Source: Paramacrobiotus metropolitanus (lineage: Eukaryota > Tardigrada > Eutardigrada > Parachela > Macrobiotidae). From it: a stretch of 64,000 bases of DNA. The position numbers and the translations under genes are program-made. This document shows, piece after piece, positions 47,068 to 59,125 of the stretch. The stretch lies in NCBI RefSeq assembly GCF_019649055.1, contig NW_026570226.1:186001-250000 (forward strand), read 5' to 3'. The notes below the pieces were generated by a model, which was given only the letters and a program-made list of their open reading frames with translations, did not search any database and was not told the DNA's origin. Numbering within the stretch: the first letter of the stretch is position 1; each line of letters opens with the position of its first letter.

Positions 47068-49632
47068 ATGGCCACTTGTGAGATGCCTCTTAATAGTCCG
47101 TCTCCGGAGTTTCTCGTGTGTGCTGGTGCGTTTGCAAGTGTTCTCGTCTTGAAGTACTGGCTTTCACGGGAATCGGATAGAAAGGATAGCGAGCAACGGT
47201 TACTTTCCTCCATACCTTTAAAAAATCCTTCGCGAGCAGAAGCTGATGCTCGTAGCAACGATGGGCCTCCAACCGCGTCGTTGGAACCATCTGCAGCGCG
47301 GGTTCATAGTGGAAGCCACACGGAAGCTCCCGAATGCGCACCAAACGGCCATGTATCCGGAATTTCTCGAGGTATACTAGAATCATTCTCCGATTAGAAA
47401 GATGATGTTGTTAGGAAAGATAATAACGATATGGCACTGCAGCGGAAAGCTAATCATGCTAGGAAACACGCAAGAGCATGTGGGTGTAATTTGATTTACT
47501 CTTTTTTACAATTTAATGAAGGCATGGAAATCTTTAACTCATATTGCCGTTTTGATTTAGGTTTGATTCCGGTCAATGGCTTGGAAAACTTGGGTAACAC
47601 TTGTTACATAAATTCGCTGATCCAAGCTGTTATATGTATTCCGGAGTTTATCAGCTGGATGCGGCGCTCGCAAATAACTGTATGCCGTAGGCAAGAGACG
47701 AAGAACTGTGGTGAAAAGCAGCCACTGGATACTCCAGTCAAATTTAGACGCGCTCTTGTGCCTGCCAGCGAAAGACGAACTCGCAACTTCTTTCATTCTT
47801 TGCTACGTTTGGAGGAGGGTGAGTATTTCTGTATTTGTTCTCAAGTTTAAATTTCGGAATTTTATAATTAATTTATTATGTGGTGTTTGTAGTGTTGGGT
47901 TATCGAAATGGTGCAAATCTAAAGCGTTATGCTGCAGCGTCGTTGATTAGTGCAATGTTTGATGGTTTGGATCCAACGGTCTGCCATTATCAGCAGGTAC
48001 GTCCTTAAGTAAATTTTTTTTATTATTGATCTGAATTATTTATCGTTTAATCTGGCTTCGCCAGTTTCGATTACTGTGATCAAATAATCCGGGCAATAGC
48101 ATACGTAAACCATTTATTATAGTACGTACTAGTATGCACACTAATTTTGAAAATGATTCACATTACTAGGGTAAGTAATTTTTTGATTTGTTTTACATTT
48201 ACTCACGAAATGTCAGTATTCCTCCGTTGGATGGTAATGTGGAGTTACCGCATTTCCTTCTTTTACTTGTAAAATGTCTCTTTTTTCTTCGTTAAGTGAA
48301 ATCATTAACTTTTTTTGTTTAGGATCCAGATGAACTATTCCTGTACATGATGAACTTGCTCTCCAAATCATGGAATCTGAATCACACTCCACTGTTCCCC
48401 TTTTGTACTGTTGGCGACTACTTCCGCGGGGATCCGTCCTCGGTTCAGATAGCCGTCAGTGTTGCGGGTGCGCATCTTGAAGATGCTCCTCCATCTAGTA
48501 CATTTCGTCCGTGGATGTCCCTCCCCTTTCAGGGCCTTTTACACCAAGATCTGTTATGTGTAATCTGCAGGCGGTCGCGAGCGCAGCCATTAGAATGTTT
48601 TAACAGCCTGTCCGTGAGCCTTCCTGCTGGTCGACACGGAAATCTGGTAAGTTAAAGAAATTGGCGTAACGATTCGTTTTCGGTTTTTGTAGACGTGTAA
48701 GTGCATTATCAAAACCTGAGAAGCCGCGTTGTCATTCTGCTAGGGCTACACACTGGAAGCTCTCCTCGGTAAATATTTTCTGCCGGACGATCTGGATGCT
48801 GTGGAATGTCCACATTGCATTATCTCCAAAACCAGTGTTCCTCAAGGGAAACCTTCGCTGACACCTCACTTGAAGCGAACATCGATTGCACGGGTAAAGG
48901 TTTTGTTCTACAGAAACTTTTTTATTATTTACGAAAGAAAATTCTGTTTCAGTTTCCAAAAGTTCTTTGTATTCATATCAGAAGAACTGTATGGGGTGGC
49001 ACCTATTCCTGGAAGCGCCGAGATCCTGTGAACTTTTCAGCAAACTTATTTCTGAACGAGTTCTCATGGGCCAAACACGTGGGTGCTAATGATACTTGCT
49101 CGAGGGACATGACTGGAAGGATCTCTATAAATGCCACCAGCAACTCTTCATCACACGAAGCTCGGTATATATTTAATTTTATAATTTATGTCATAGTGCG
49201 AATTGTCGGTTTAAAGTGGAATAATAAAGCCAGTAGTTTGTTCCAAAAATGAGTGACACGTGTCATTACGTTGCATAGAAATATAATTATTGAATTTTTC
49301 TGTAGTTTTGGTAAATACTTTGTACGTTTTCGGTGCAAGGAAACTTCGAACTACTGGTCATGGAAAACATTGGAGCCCCAGAACCTTTCGTATCTGGATC
49401 TGCTTATTGCTTTTGAATTTCTTGTAGTGGGGTGTATATCCTCAAATCCGTGATTGTCCATGTGGGAGAGAGCAGTTCACGAGGTCACATTGTGGCCTAC
49501 CGCAAAGGACCGGTTGGATCTCGTAATGCGGATTGGTGGTACTATACCAGTGACGATGTGGTACGGCAGACTACTTGGAATGAAGTGGAAAATGCTGATC
49601 CGTACATGTTGTTTTACGAACTTTCAAAATGA
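47068..49632 (+). CDS. USP30: Ubiquitin-specific protease USP30, mitochondrial outer membrane
   Basis: Deubiquitinase of the USP family. USP30 is anchored in the mitochondrial outer membrane and opposes Parkin-driven mitophagy. Seven exons, 47068-47371, 47561-47818, 47893-47996, 48323-48646, 48744-48893, 48953-49164 and 49428-49632, keep frame and give about 518 residues, close to the human 517. Seen: an N-terminal hydrophobic anchor (FLVCAGAFASVLVLKYWL) followed by basic residues; catalytic Cys box NGLENLGNTCYINSLIQ (Cys near 116); HELF-like DPDELFLYMMN; CxxC pairs CVIC and CPHC of the zinc ribbon; catalytic His in RGHIVAYR (near 471); WYYTSDDVV supplying the third polar residue; and C-terminal YMLFYELSK. 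All catalytic positions look intact. The first-exon donor (CGAG|GTATAC) was chosen for phase. Confidence 0.92.
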
Positions 49633-50554
49633 TCGCTTAGTTTAAAAGTGATTTGCACTTTGTATTGCGTTGTCTTGTCTAATTATTCTGTGATATTATG
49701 GCGACTATGGGTGAATCAAGTTGCAGTGATGTTAAGTAAAGTTTAGCTGATATGAAATGCCTGTCTGTTTTGTTTTTCCCAACGCACAGGATATTAATTT
49801 ATAATAGCTAACGTAATCTTATTTTCGGTTTGTCAAGGTCGTGATGTTTTGGTTCTATAGGCACGTACCACCTATCCCGTAAGAAACTTTGGAAAAATGC
49901 TCGCCCATCTTAATATAATGGCGCATTTTTTGAACTCTGTGGTATCCCCCGGGCTTTAATAGTTACTGTAATAGCCTCCTCCGTATCAGAAGTCTCCCTA
50001 ATAAACGGCGTTCAGCAATAGCGCTGTTTTAAATACTTCAAAAATTTATTAAAAGTCTCCTCCACAATACAAACCTCCTCTGCTTTATAAGCCTCCCCCG
50101 GGAACCTTTCAAAACTCAGAAGCCCAGGGCTTGAAAAAGTTAGAATTCGAAAAATATGATGTTTGTAGTTGTACTGTTTCAATACTTGTTCCAATAATTT
50201 GTAATTATTATTGTAAGCTGGTGGTAGTATTTTTCTAAACAATTTTGAAATTTTCATCACCATTGCAGCGCCCGCCTGCGGGGGACACGATTATGGTCGA
50301 TGTGGACACTGGGCAACATGTGCCCAACACATAACTGCTATCAGCGGGCGCTACCTTAGAACGTCTGGCTACAGGTTGTTCCATCTTGTCGCTCCTTTAT
50401 TCTGACAAAAATGTGGAAGAGTTTCCAAATTAATTTTTATCTTTTGTCATGAACAACTAGTGCTCTCTCATCTTCCGCAAAGCTTGCTCTACGATCTTGT
50501 TTAGAAATACTTATTTAAACCACAAAATACGAAACGCCGGGAAATCTTTGTAAA
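49633..50554. other. Intergenic region before the astacin-like gene
   Basis: No supported gene. It holds the USP30 3' flank, the GC-rich hairpin at 50267-50352, and presumably the astacin promoter. The minus-strand open frame 50012-50263 has no recognisable domain. Confidence 0.45.
50267..50352. repeat. GC-rich nested inverted repeat
   Basis: Outer arms AGCGCCCGC (50267-50275) and GCGGGCGCT (50344-50352) are perfect complements. They enclose an inner palindrome GGGCA-acatg-TGCCC (50311-50325). The block is clearly GC-rich against AT-rich flanks. It could be a structured RNA, a small non-autonomous element or a promoter feature; no target-site duplication is apparent. Confidence 0.6.
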
Positions 50555-53251
50555 ATGCACGGATTGGAGACATCTGTACACTGGAAAAATCACGCAGTTT
50601 TCGGAATCTTGTTGTTACTCTGCTGGGCCACGCGTGTGGAAAGTGGCAAAGTTGACGATGATTGGGAATCTACAGCTGTCGCAAAAGCGGAAAAGACTTT
50701 ACGTAAGCATTCTCTGCCTGTATCTTCCATAAATTAACGGCTCGTGAGTGCCCGTGTTTTGTATTGTGCCTTTTTCCAAAGGTTTATTATCGGAGCATTG
50801 CAATTTTGAAACCCTGAAATGCGATACTGCTCCCAGCGACTACAGAATTTTTCGCCTGGAACAGCCTGAATTCTCTCAGCTGGCCGGGAACGAAACGAAC
50901 CAGGCTGTTGAAAATGGAGGTGGTAACGAAGCCGACATTCCCAGAAGTAAGTACACAACAGGGTATGCTAAACTTGCACCATTTGCACTACTTCTATGCA
51001 TGTATTTGCACCATGTCGCTCACATTTCCTTTAGTTTGTTTATATCAGTATGTGGTTGCGATTTTTTAGATTGGCGGGATTATTTGCATCCTGAAAACTT
51101 CCCTGCTACTGCATTTGTCCAAACCGACCAAAGCGACTATCCCGCTCAGATCTGCGAGGGCGACATCTTAACCTTCTCTTGCAACTCGGTGAGCTAGGTG
51201 TCACACAAACGATTCGGTAACATTGTGTGCCTTTCATACACAATATTAATGGAGTGCGCGCACGAATGATACTTTTGTTTTTTACGGTATGAATCTTTAC
51301 AGTCTGCAAGTGAAGAAGTGAATCAGCTGGAAATGAACGGCGAAGTGCGATGGAAGAAAGCCACGATCCCGTTTTTCATCAGTCCGGAGATAACAGGTGC
51401 TGCGCAGTGCGCAAAATGTCTTACTAGTTATGAGCCCCTGTATGATTATAATCAGTTGTTAAAGATTTTGTAACCGAACGATCAAAATTTTGTAAATCAT
51501 GTATTTCATAATAAAAGGGTGAGATCAGTGTTGCGATTCTGCAGGTGACTTCCGGGATGTGGTTCTGGAAGCAATGATCATGATCTCGCAAAACACTTGC
51601 GTGAATTTTGTGCAAGGGAATGATATTCGACGAGAAGATATCGTGGTGTTTGTACCGACCACTTATGAGTAAGTGACGGTTTCGCTGAGAGCTTACAGCT
51701 TACAGATCTGTACATGCCGGTATTCGGTTAATCACGGTGCGTGCAGGATAACTGCTTCGAATTCTACTGTAAATGCATGCAAATTCAAGGCTTACAAGTT
51801 ACACAGTTACATTAGACCGTATGTTATACGCTTATGTTCTTGAAGTTTTTATGGAACGGGGTTTGCAACAATTGGTGGACAAAATAAACGGAAAGTTGTC
51901 AAGATTCAGTACCCAACGTACCGGAAAGGCCGTATTAACGCGTCTGTGCGAGGAGAAGTTTTGCATCTTTTGATGCATGTTTTGGGATTCGGCCACGAGC
52001 ATAATCGTCCTGATCGAGATCAGTATTTGTGGATTAACTATGCGAACATAGAGAATGGTAAAGTAATGTTTTCTTTATATGGCTGATATTTAGAAGACAA
52101 ATGTGTGCTTTTGCTTTAAGGTCATGAAAATGATTTTGATATTGGAAATCGTACCGGACAAGCGTTTATTCACGGACCATACGACTACGATTCGATTACG
52201 CATTTCGGAAGCGGGATGTTTGCTAAAGATCCATCCACCCCGACACTCATTCCGAAAGAAAGAGGCAGGCGAATTGGTCAACGTGATGGACTAAGCAGTG
52301 GAGACGTGCATAAAATTAATAAATTATATCGGTGTGGAGAAGATGTCAGCAAGTCCGACCGACCTCGCTTGGCCCGCAATTTAAATGACGAAGACTTAGT
52401 GACGGAAGGTAAGTCGTTCCTGCAGCACACCCGTAACCCGCTGCATGCTGTAGTTCGCCCCAAATTTCAGTCAAGTTGTCACTGTGTTATGCCGATTAGT
52501 GTTTAATTACAATAACGATAACCATTAGAAGGGTGCCGGTCGCCCTTCTGATTTCCTACCGTATTTTAGATATGAGAGCTGTGCCGAAAAATTCTGTTTC
52601 TCAAGATATCGTCGTTCAGCCAAGCAGATGTCCAGTTTGCGTTTGTCCCAACGTCTGTACTGAAATTCAAGATGAATCGATGCAAAATGGTACTGCCACG
52701 CTGAATATAACGGCTGCTAATTGGCCAACAACGAGCACGGTTAGCACACCTTTTTCGACTAATCACCTGCAATCCGTACCACCGACTGGAAATATACAGG
52801 CACCAGCAACCGTTGATTCGATGGCAATGCAGAAGGTTCGTTTAAGGACAGCAGCATATAACTACCAAGAATAAACTGTTTTTCTGCCAACCATGCAATT
52901 TAACTGTTTTGCGAGATACAGATGAGAGGAAACAGCCCAGCGGATGATCCGGTTCGCCAAATGGTCCAAGGAGCATTGTCAAATTCAGGTGCTCGGCCTT
53001 CGTAACATAGTTCCATTGATACCGTGGACTGTGGTCCGCTTTTCACAAACATTGCGTAAGTATAACCATAAAATAACTTATCTTGCGTTGCAGGGCTTTC
53101 CTATGTTCTGAGTAAAAGCCCATTGGCTGGACATTCGTTTCGCACTAATCCAGGCCGAGCTTTTTCGCATCTGCTCCCGACTAACGATGTTTTGTCAGAA
53201 AGGTCATCATACATCCCAACCGCTGTCCAAAATATGGGTCTGCGGCGCTGA
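50555..53251 (+). CDS. Secreted astacin-like protein, predicted catalytically dead
   Basis: M12A (astacin) metallopeptidase fold. Ten exons, 50555-50702, 50782-50946, 51070-51188, 51303-51396, 51545-51668, 51846-52057, 52121-52408, 52570-52835, 52922-52988 and 53094-53251, keep frame for about 546 residues. A signal peptide (FGILLLLCWATRVESG) and a propeptide-like region precede the catalytic domain (about 165-335), seen from WKKATIPFFISPEI to RIGQRDGLSSGDVHKINKLY. The zinc motif reads HLLMHVLGFGHEH: the three histidines (257, 261, 267) remain but the general-base glutamate after the first is Leu258. The Met-turn SIMHY is SITHF, losing the methionine (Thr314) and the tyrosine (Phe316). The inner disulphide cysteines are also absent, while the outer pair (NTCVNF, LYRC) is kept. 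The C-terminal tail is Ser/Thr/Pro-rich with a CPVCVCPNVC cluster. Frame is open throughout, so it does not look like a decayed pseudogene. Confidence 0.88.
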
Positions 53252-54185
53252 TTATATTCTGCCTTCTTACATGTACAATATAGGTACGTGTGTTAGTGAG
53301 AACTGACCATAATTCTTGATACTACTTGACAAGAGCGTGGATTGGATCAGAAGCACGGATAATTTTACTACCTGTATATAATATACCACGCACCTGGCGC
53401 AAAAGCACCCTTGAAAGTAACGTAATACTACCAGTACAAACTGAGATTCAACTCGGGTCCGCCAATACTGTTTTGATTTTATGTGAGCTAAAGGCCTACT
53501 GCAGCGTTTCATATATCCTGCAGACTGCAGTCCAGATTCTGCTGCGTTATTTCACTTATTTGCTTTGTTGCACAAAAATTAATAATAGTACGAGTATTGT
53601 GGAGGTTAACTGTTCGGCCACAATTTCGTTTTTGATGGCTTTGGGACAAATACCGACAATGAAAATTGTTTTAAAATACGAAATAAGCAATAAACACTCG
53701 TGTTGTTCTGAGTCGTGTTTTCCCATAAAGAATCCGTTTTTACCTTTGCAGCGGCAACATTTAATTGGGTAGGAAACAAGTCAATTTTGGCTCAACAGCC
53801 ATTTGCGTTATGGCACCGACTGCCCATGGTACAAAAAACACCCACTATTTATTTACACTGAACCAATACGTGTCGTAATTGATACCATGCAAAAAACGTT
53901 GTTCCAGATCTGCTGTACTGGTTTCGGTTCAAGCAAAAAACGGTCATCGACGAAAATATTTAGTTCAAAAACATAAAAGGCGTGCTTATGAATAAGAGGA
54001 AACATGACGCATAAATCACTGTTTATACAACTTGCGAAGAACAGCAACAGTTATGACTTGACAAATCATCTAAAACAAATCCAAACAAGCTCAGTCAGCG
54101 TTACGAAAGATGCTCCAAGAACGTCAGATTATTATAATCACCGGCCGCGTCCGTACTCCGTAGTGGTCACGATCACGAAACATTC
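53252..54185. other. Intergenic stretch after the astacin-like gene
   Basis: No supported gene. An open frame at 54004-54189 (+) ends where the next candidate starts but has no recognisable domain. The minus-strand frame at 53853-54047 likewise. Confidence 0.4.
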
Positions 54186-54593
54186 ATGAGCAAACCAGTA
54201 AGTATTAGCATAAGCTGCATACCCCGCGTGGCCTTGATTCTACAACAGAGACTGCCGGGTAAACATTTCTTTATGGAGGCATATGCATACGAACGCTTCC
54301 CACGAGAACTTCCGGTGGAAGTATTCCTCGTGCTGGCTAGCGTGTCAGTTTGTATAAATCTGCGCCGGGCTTTCCGTTCTGTGTTTGAGTTTATGTCGGC
54401 CGGCTTACGCATGTGCACAAATCAGCAAAATCATGAGGTCTTTAAAATAGCTGAGGTATTTTTGGATGGAAAAAATTGGATCAGCATCGGAAACAGCCAA
54501 AATGTACCCGGCGAGGGACACATCCGAATGTTAACGTCAGCCAATTATGTCTATAAGACTCAGTGCCGGTTTTCGCAGGGAGATGCACGATAG
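54186..54593 (+). CDS. Candidate small protein, unrecognised
   Basis: A 135-codon open frame from ATG at 54186 to TAG at 54591-54593, between the astacin-like and ABRA-like genes. It contains a hydrophobic stretch (VEVFLVLASVSVCINL). A strong donor (CCA|GTAAGT at 54198) and an acceptor CTACAACAG ending at 54254 bound a possible 57-nt intron that also keeps frame, so both spliced and unspliced forms are open. No family is recognised. Its length exceeds most chance frames here, but evidence for expression is absent. Confidence 0.28.
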   Translation: MSKPVSISISCIPRVALILQQRLPGKHFFMEAYAYERFPRELPVEVFLVLASVSVCINLRRAFRSVFEFMSAGLRMCTNQQNHEVFKIAEVFLDGKNWISIGNSQNVPGEGHIRMLTSANYVYKTQCRFSQGDAR

Positions 54594-54749
54594 AACCGTT
54601 TGCTTGTTTACTAGTTAGTTGCTTTCTTTAATTTTATTGTGCCCCGCATTCTGCTAGATTGTTGACAGCGACGCTCGATTGGGCAATCTTTCTGGTTTTC
54701 TTTAACGAATTGTTATTTTTGTGATTACAAGAACAACTTAAGAGTAAGT

Positions 54750-57330
54750 ATGTCGAAAGAAGTTCCAGATCCTAAACCAATTCGCCGGAAGAGTAAAGAA
54801 CATATTATGGACAAACCGCTTCCGAGTGTACGGCGCCGCAGCAGAGATCTAGCAGTAGCTGCCAAAGATAGAGCTGCCATATTCCAGAAAATGGCAAAAG
54901 ATCATGCCGAACGGCAGGTAAGGTTTAAGAGTGTTACTATTCTGTCGCGCTGAAGTATGACGTGAAGTGGGAGTCGCGTTTAAATTCTAAGTTACTGCAT
55001 GGTTGATTTACGTATAAAATGATTTAAAAACCGAAGCGGTAATAAAAAAACAGGAGTTTCACTCAGATTTGAAATGCAATAATTCATCAGTATTGTCACA
55101 TGGAGTACGAGAAAACACAACATTCATATTTCGATCGAGAAAACGTTTGTATTTGAAAAGCAAGTAGCAGCTGCTATTCGCTACTTCATTCGATCTCCTC
55201 TGGTTGAAGGTAAAATTTAATTACAATATTTTTTTCAGAAAACAATAACATTATTAGAATACGACTGTGTCATTTGCGTACGGCGTACGCAGACTCATCT
55301 ACTGCGCCATTAACTGCCTAGAAGGTTTTTCCTAATGTTTATACTCGTACAGGCATCGAGTGTAAAGTGATGCCCTAGTGCAAACCATGTTTGGGAAGTG
55401 GCAGTACCGGGCGAGCTACCTCCGATTAGGTGGTCTTAACAAAGGCACAATGTTGCTATTTGATGATCCCGATTTCATAATTTTGTCTATTCGCTATACT
55501 ACACAATTGGATCATGCACAATAGAACTATGTAAACAAGGCACATAAACAGGAAGTGCCAGGAACCCGTTCTACCGTGTGCGCATACTGCGCAGTTGCAA
55601 AACGACCGGCACTGTCCGGCAATGGTCCCGCACTATAACGCCCACTATTTACGGCTACAATAAAGGATATATTTTTTTTTCTACATACTTACTTTATCCA
55701 TCATCATTCACCAGTATCTTTATTACGCCTCCTAAGTTATTTATTCTTACTGATCATTTGCTACCTAACATTCCCCCGTTACAATCCGACCAAGCGAAAG
55801 AAGTATGATAACGTTGCTGATCACCAGTTTTTTTATGGATTAAGTGCTCTTTGGAAAATCAAGTCAGGAGTCAGGACGGACCCATTGTATATGATCCGGC
55901 GCGCAACTTATGCATGAGCTGTGCGCTGTTTGCATCACAGTTTATGTTATCATTATATTATCTCCTAAAGGAAATAACTAACTATGATGGTACAGTATTG
56001 TAATGCTTTTTTTGCGATTTTATGTGCAGCTGTTTAATTAGGATAACAAAAGAAAATTATAACATTTTTGACGCCGAACAAGAGAATAATTATTTTGATT
56101 TCGTCGGTTGCAGCTCGATAACCCATTTTCTGATCACCATCCCGATGGCAAAGTGCGGATGAAGAAAATTGATAAAAATGATCCCAATTATGGGAAACCT
56201 CTGGAAGGAAGCAGCACCGCCAGGAGAGGACAAGAAGCAGATGTCCATATAAAAAAGGAAATCCAACAGCTTTGCGAAATAATATACGTATGTATTCGCA
56301 TATACAGTACTTGCCTCGGTACTTGTACACCTGACCTTTGCCGTATATTATTTCCAAAAATGACCTTGAGAGCTTGTAGCTTATACAGCCAAAATTATAA
56401 CTGAGTTGTGTTATAAAGATTTCAGACACTTTCACGTATGTTTACAGCGAAAATTTACGTTGTTGGCCACCCGTGCAGCCGTGCTTAGAAATGTTGCACA
56501 AAGTAGAAGTATGAGCAAAGTAGATTACGAGACATAACACGAATTTCAGTATTTCCCATTGCAATAACTGAATATTCTTCTTTGTTTTTAGGATATCGCT
56601 CTTCACGATCCAAATGTGCCTGGGTAAATACAGTTTGTTTTTAAAAACTTACTAATTTACATGCCTACAGACCCTGTAGTTCAGCATATGTAAAATAACT
56701 CGTATATAAAATAATATACAAAAATTTATTTGGATGTAGGGTAATCGCATAGCCATTTTTTTTTGTTGTTTGTGTTGTTTTTCTCGTGACGACTGCGTGC
56801 AGCTGCTAAGAATAAGTCGATAACAGGTAAGCAGCTTACATATTATATGCTCTTTAGCAAACGTATACGTAAGTACTGACCTTATGAATTTACGCTACTT
56901 TAGACGGTTTGACCATGGTTTGATTACTACAGCTGCCTGCGGCCGGCTGTTCCAGTTATTGAAATCCTGTGATTTACCTTTTAATTTTACATAATTATAT
57001 TTCGGCAATTGTTTGTCGTCAATCCCCTCAATTGTCGTAAATCGTGCAATGATCAAGGGTAACTTTTCCAATAATAAAATATATTAACTATACATTTTTC
57101 TGTTTTTATTATTGCATTCTAGGCCTGATTGCTGGGTAAAATTTGGTCCACTCTTTGAGCATTACAACCATGTTTCCGACAAAGTGGTTGGCATCCTGCT
57201 GCGTGCCAGAAAATATGGATACGTAGCGTTCGAAGGAGAAATGTTGTACCAAAGGCGGGATGATCATGTGAAAATAACGTTAACTCGAGAAGGATTAATA
57301 CTGATCAAAAAGATTCCTTCATCTTCATGA
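54750..57330 (+). CDS. ABRA: Costars-domain protein, ABRA/STARS-like
   Basis: The Costars domain is found in ABRA/STARS, an actin-binding activator of Rho and SRF signalling in muscle, and in the small ABRACL. Four exons, 54750-54917, 56114-56287, 56592-56623 and 57123-57330, keep frame and give 193 residues. Residues 1-115 are basic and polar (RRKSKEH, RRRSRDLAV, NPFSDHHPDGKVR). The C-terminal half is the Costars domain: HIKKEIQQLCEII, then WVKFGPLFEHYN, SDKVVGILLRARKYGYVAFEGEMLYQ and RDDHVKITL. The FS-PDGKV-type segment and the N-terminal extension favour ABRA over ABRACL. The first intron (1.2 kb) is long for this window, and exon 3 has only 32 nt. The final dozen residues (EGLILIKKIPSSS) extend past the usual domain end. 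Confidence 0.88.
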
Positions 57331-59125
57331 CAAGCGTGTCCTTCAACTTGTTTAATACTCCAACTCTCCATTCTCCAAGACCCCAGTGGATGCCTCGTTC
57401 GGAGTTCGGACCTTTAATTAATCCTAGGCTATGATGTAGTCGATTCTACGATGTGGTCGTAATAACGGGCTGGCGGCTATGGTATATACTGGTCAAGGAG
57501 GGAAAATTAATAATTTGTCTAAAAAATGTGTTTTCACTTTTGGGCACGTGTAAATTCGAATAATTTATTAAGTATTTGTACTTACTACGTCGCTCAGGTT
57601 CTGTTCAATGGTACCATGCATAATTGGAATTTTTTGCGCTGATTCTTTTTTCGAGCGTCATTAAAATTGAGATTTTTCCAAAGTCCATAGCAGCACGCAG
57701 TGACTAATGATTTAGCATGCTCGCCGTAGTGCTGCAGCCTGGACCATGGTCAAGTCAAAATCGAAGTTTATTCAAGGGCAGTACGTACAGACTAGTATGT
57801 CTTACTCGCACTACGATGCAATACGTCACGGTACCGCCTTCAATGCGAGAGATACAGCCGCAGGTCGATCTAAAGCAAATGAATATCAGCCAATCAGAGC
57901 TGCCGTTGAACAAAAATAATTACTCAATAAATAAGGGCGTACGGAAATGCTACTTTGGAGCATCCACCCTCCCGCCAATTTTTTAAAACTAGAGTTATCA
58001 GTTATACTTATGTTGTGATAATTTTATTTCCGACTTTCGTGTAAGTATTCAAAAAAAACTGTTGTCTAGGTAGACCTGCGATATGGCATTGCATTCCGAA
58101 AAGTACTGCAAGCTCCTGAACCAACTGATAGTTTTACTCTACTCTACATTCTTTTACAGTTCTTTTGTTTTGTTGGGGTTGCGTACAGTTCAAAACGAAT
58201 TGCAACTTCGGATTTGCGTTTAGAGTCATCGTGTCTGTATGGTTGACTATGGTGTTGCCTGTCGGTTGCCACTTTGCCGCAGACTGCAACTGAAATTGTG
58301 CATTTATAATTTTCTCGGATCCCGAGATCCGTTATCAGCTTAGTTACTTATGACAACAGATATTCATTGAATCGATCTAGTCTCTTGCAGCTTGCTTGTG
58401 TATCTGTAGAATTATTTAAAATGATGTATCTTAATTCTTAATTAATCTCATGATTGCCGAGGCAGCTCATTCCGCTGTACCGGAATACTTCATAACTGAG
58501 TGGTAAACCTTTGCTGGCTTTGCACAGTCAGTTATCAGCTCTTTTATGTGAGATCCTAGCCAGAAATCCTATTTTGTTTGTATGTTGTTTTTGCGTATTG
58601 GTTCTTGGCGTATAGACTGCATTTATTACCAGGAGCCCACAGCCAGTTATAGCCTTCAAGGTATCAAAGAGCGATGTATGAGGAGGAGGAGATCAAGTTT
58701 AAAGCACCCGTACTCAGCGATCTATCTGCACCTGCAGCACTCCCCAGTCAAGTTCCTAACCATCTGAAGTACGTGGGTAACTGGCAGATGAACAGATAAA
58801 CTTTCTATAGATATAATGACTTTTGTAATGTTTTATAACTCTCTTATGGGTACTTGGTAGGCGTTCTGCCTTTCTTTTACTTACCAGCAAAAAGTGTTCA
58901 GCTTATTCTCATTGGTGTAGCTGGCCAACTGCCTTGAAAGACGTTGTATATGACTATATTTCCTTGATTTTATAATTTTGTTGCTAATTAGTCAGTACTT
59001 AAAGATTATGTATTTTAACGGTTTTCAATCTTTTGTACTTTATTAATAATTTATAATGAAATCAGAAATGTTATCATTGATTTGATTTATGAGCCCGGTT
59101 TAACACAGATAATAGAAAAAATTTT
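57331..59125. other. Intergenic region before the SET-domain gene
   Basis: 1.8 kb without a supported gene. I looked for upstream exons of the SET gene (ankyrin or chromodomain coding) and found none. Open frames at 57717-57986 and 58582-58767 have no recognisable domain. Confidence 0.45.

Noticed and set aside
54004-54189. 61-codon frame before the 54186 candidate
   Set aside because: No domain, different frame and no splice link to the following frame that I can support.
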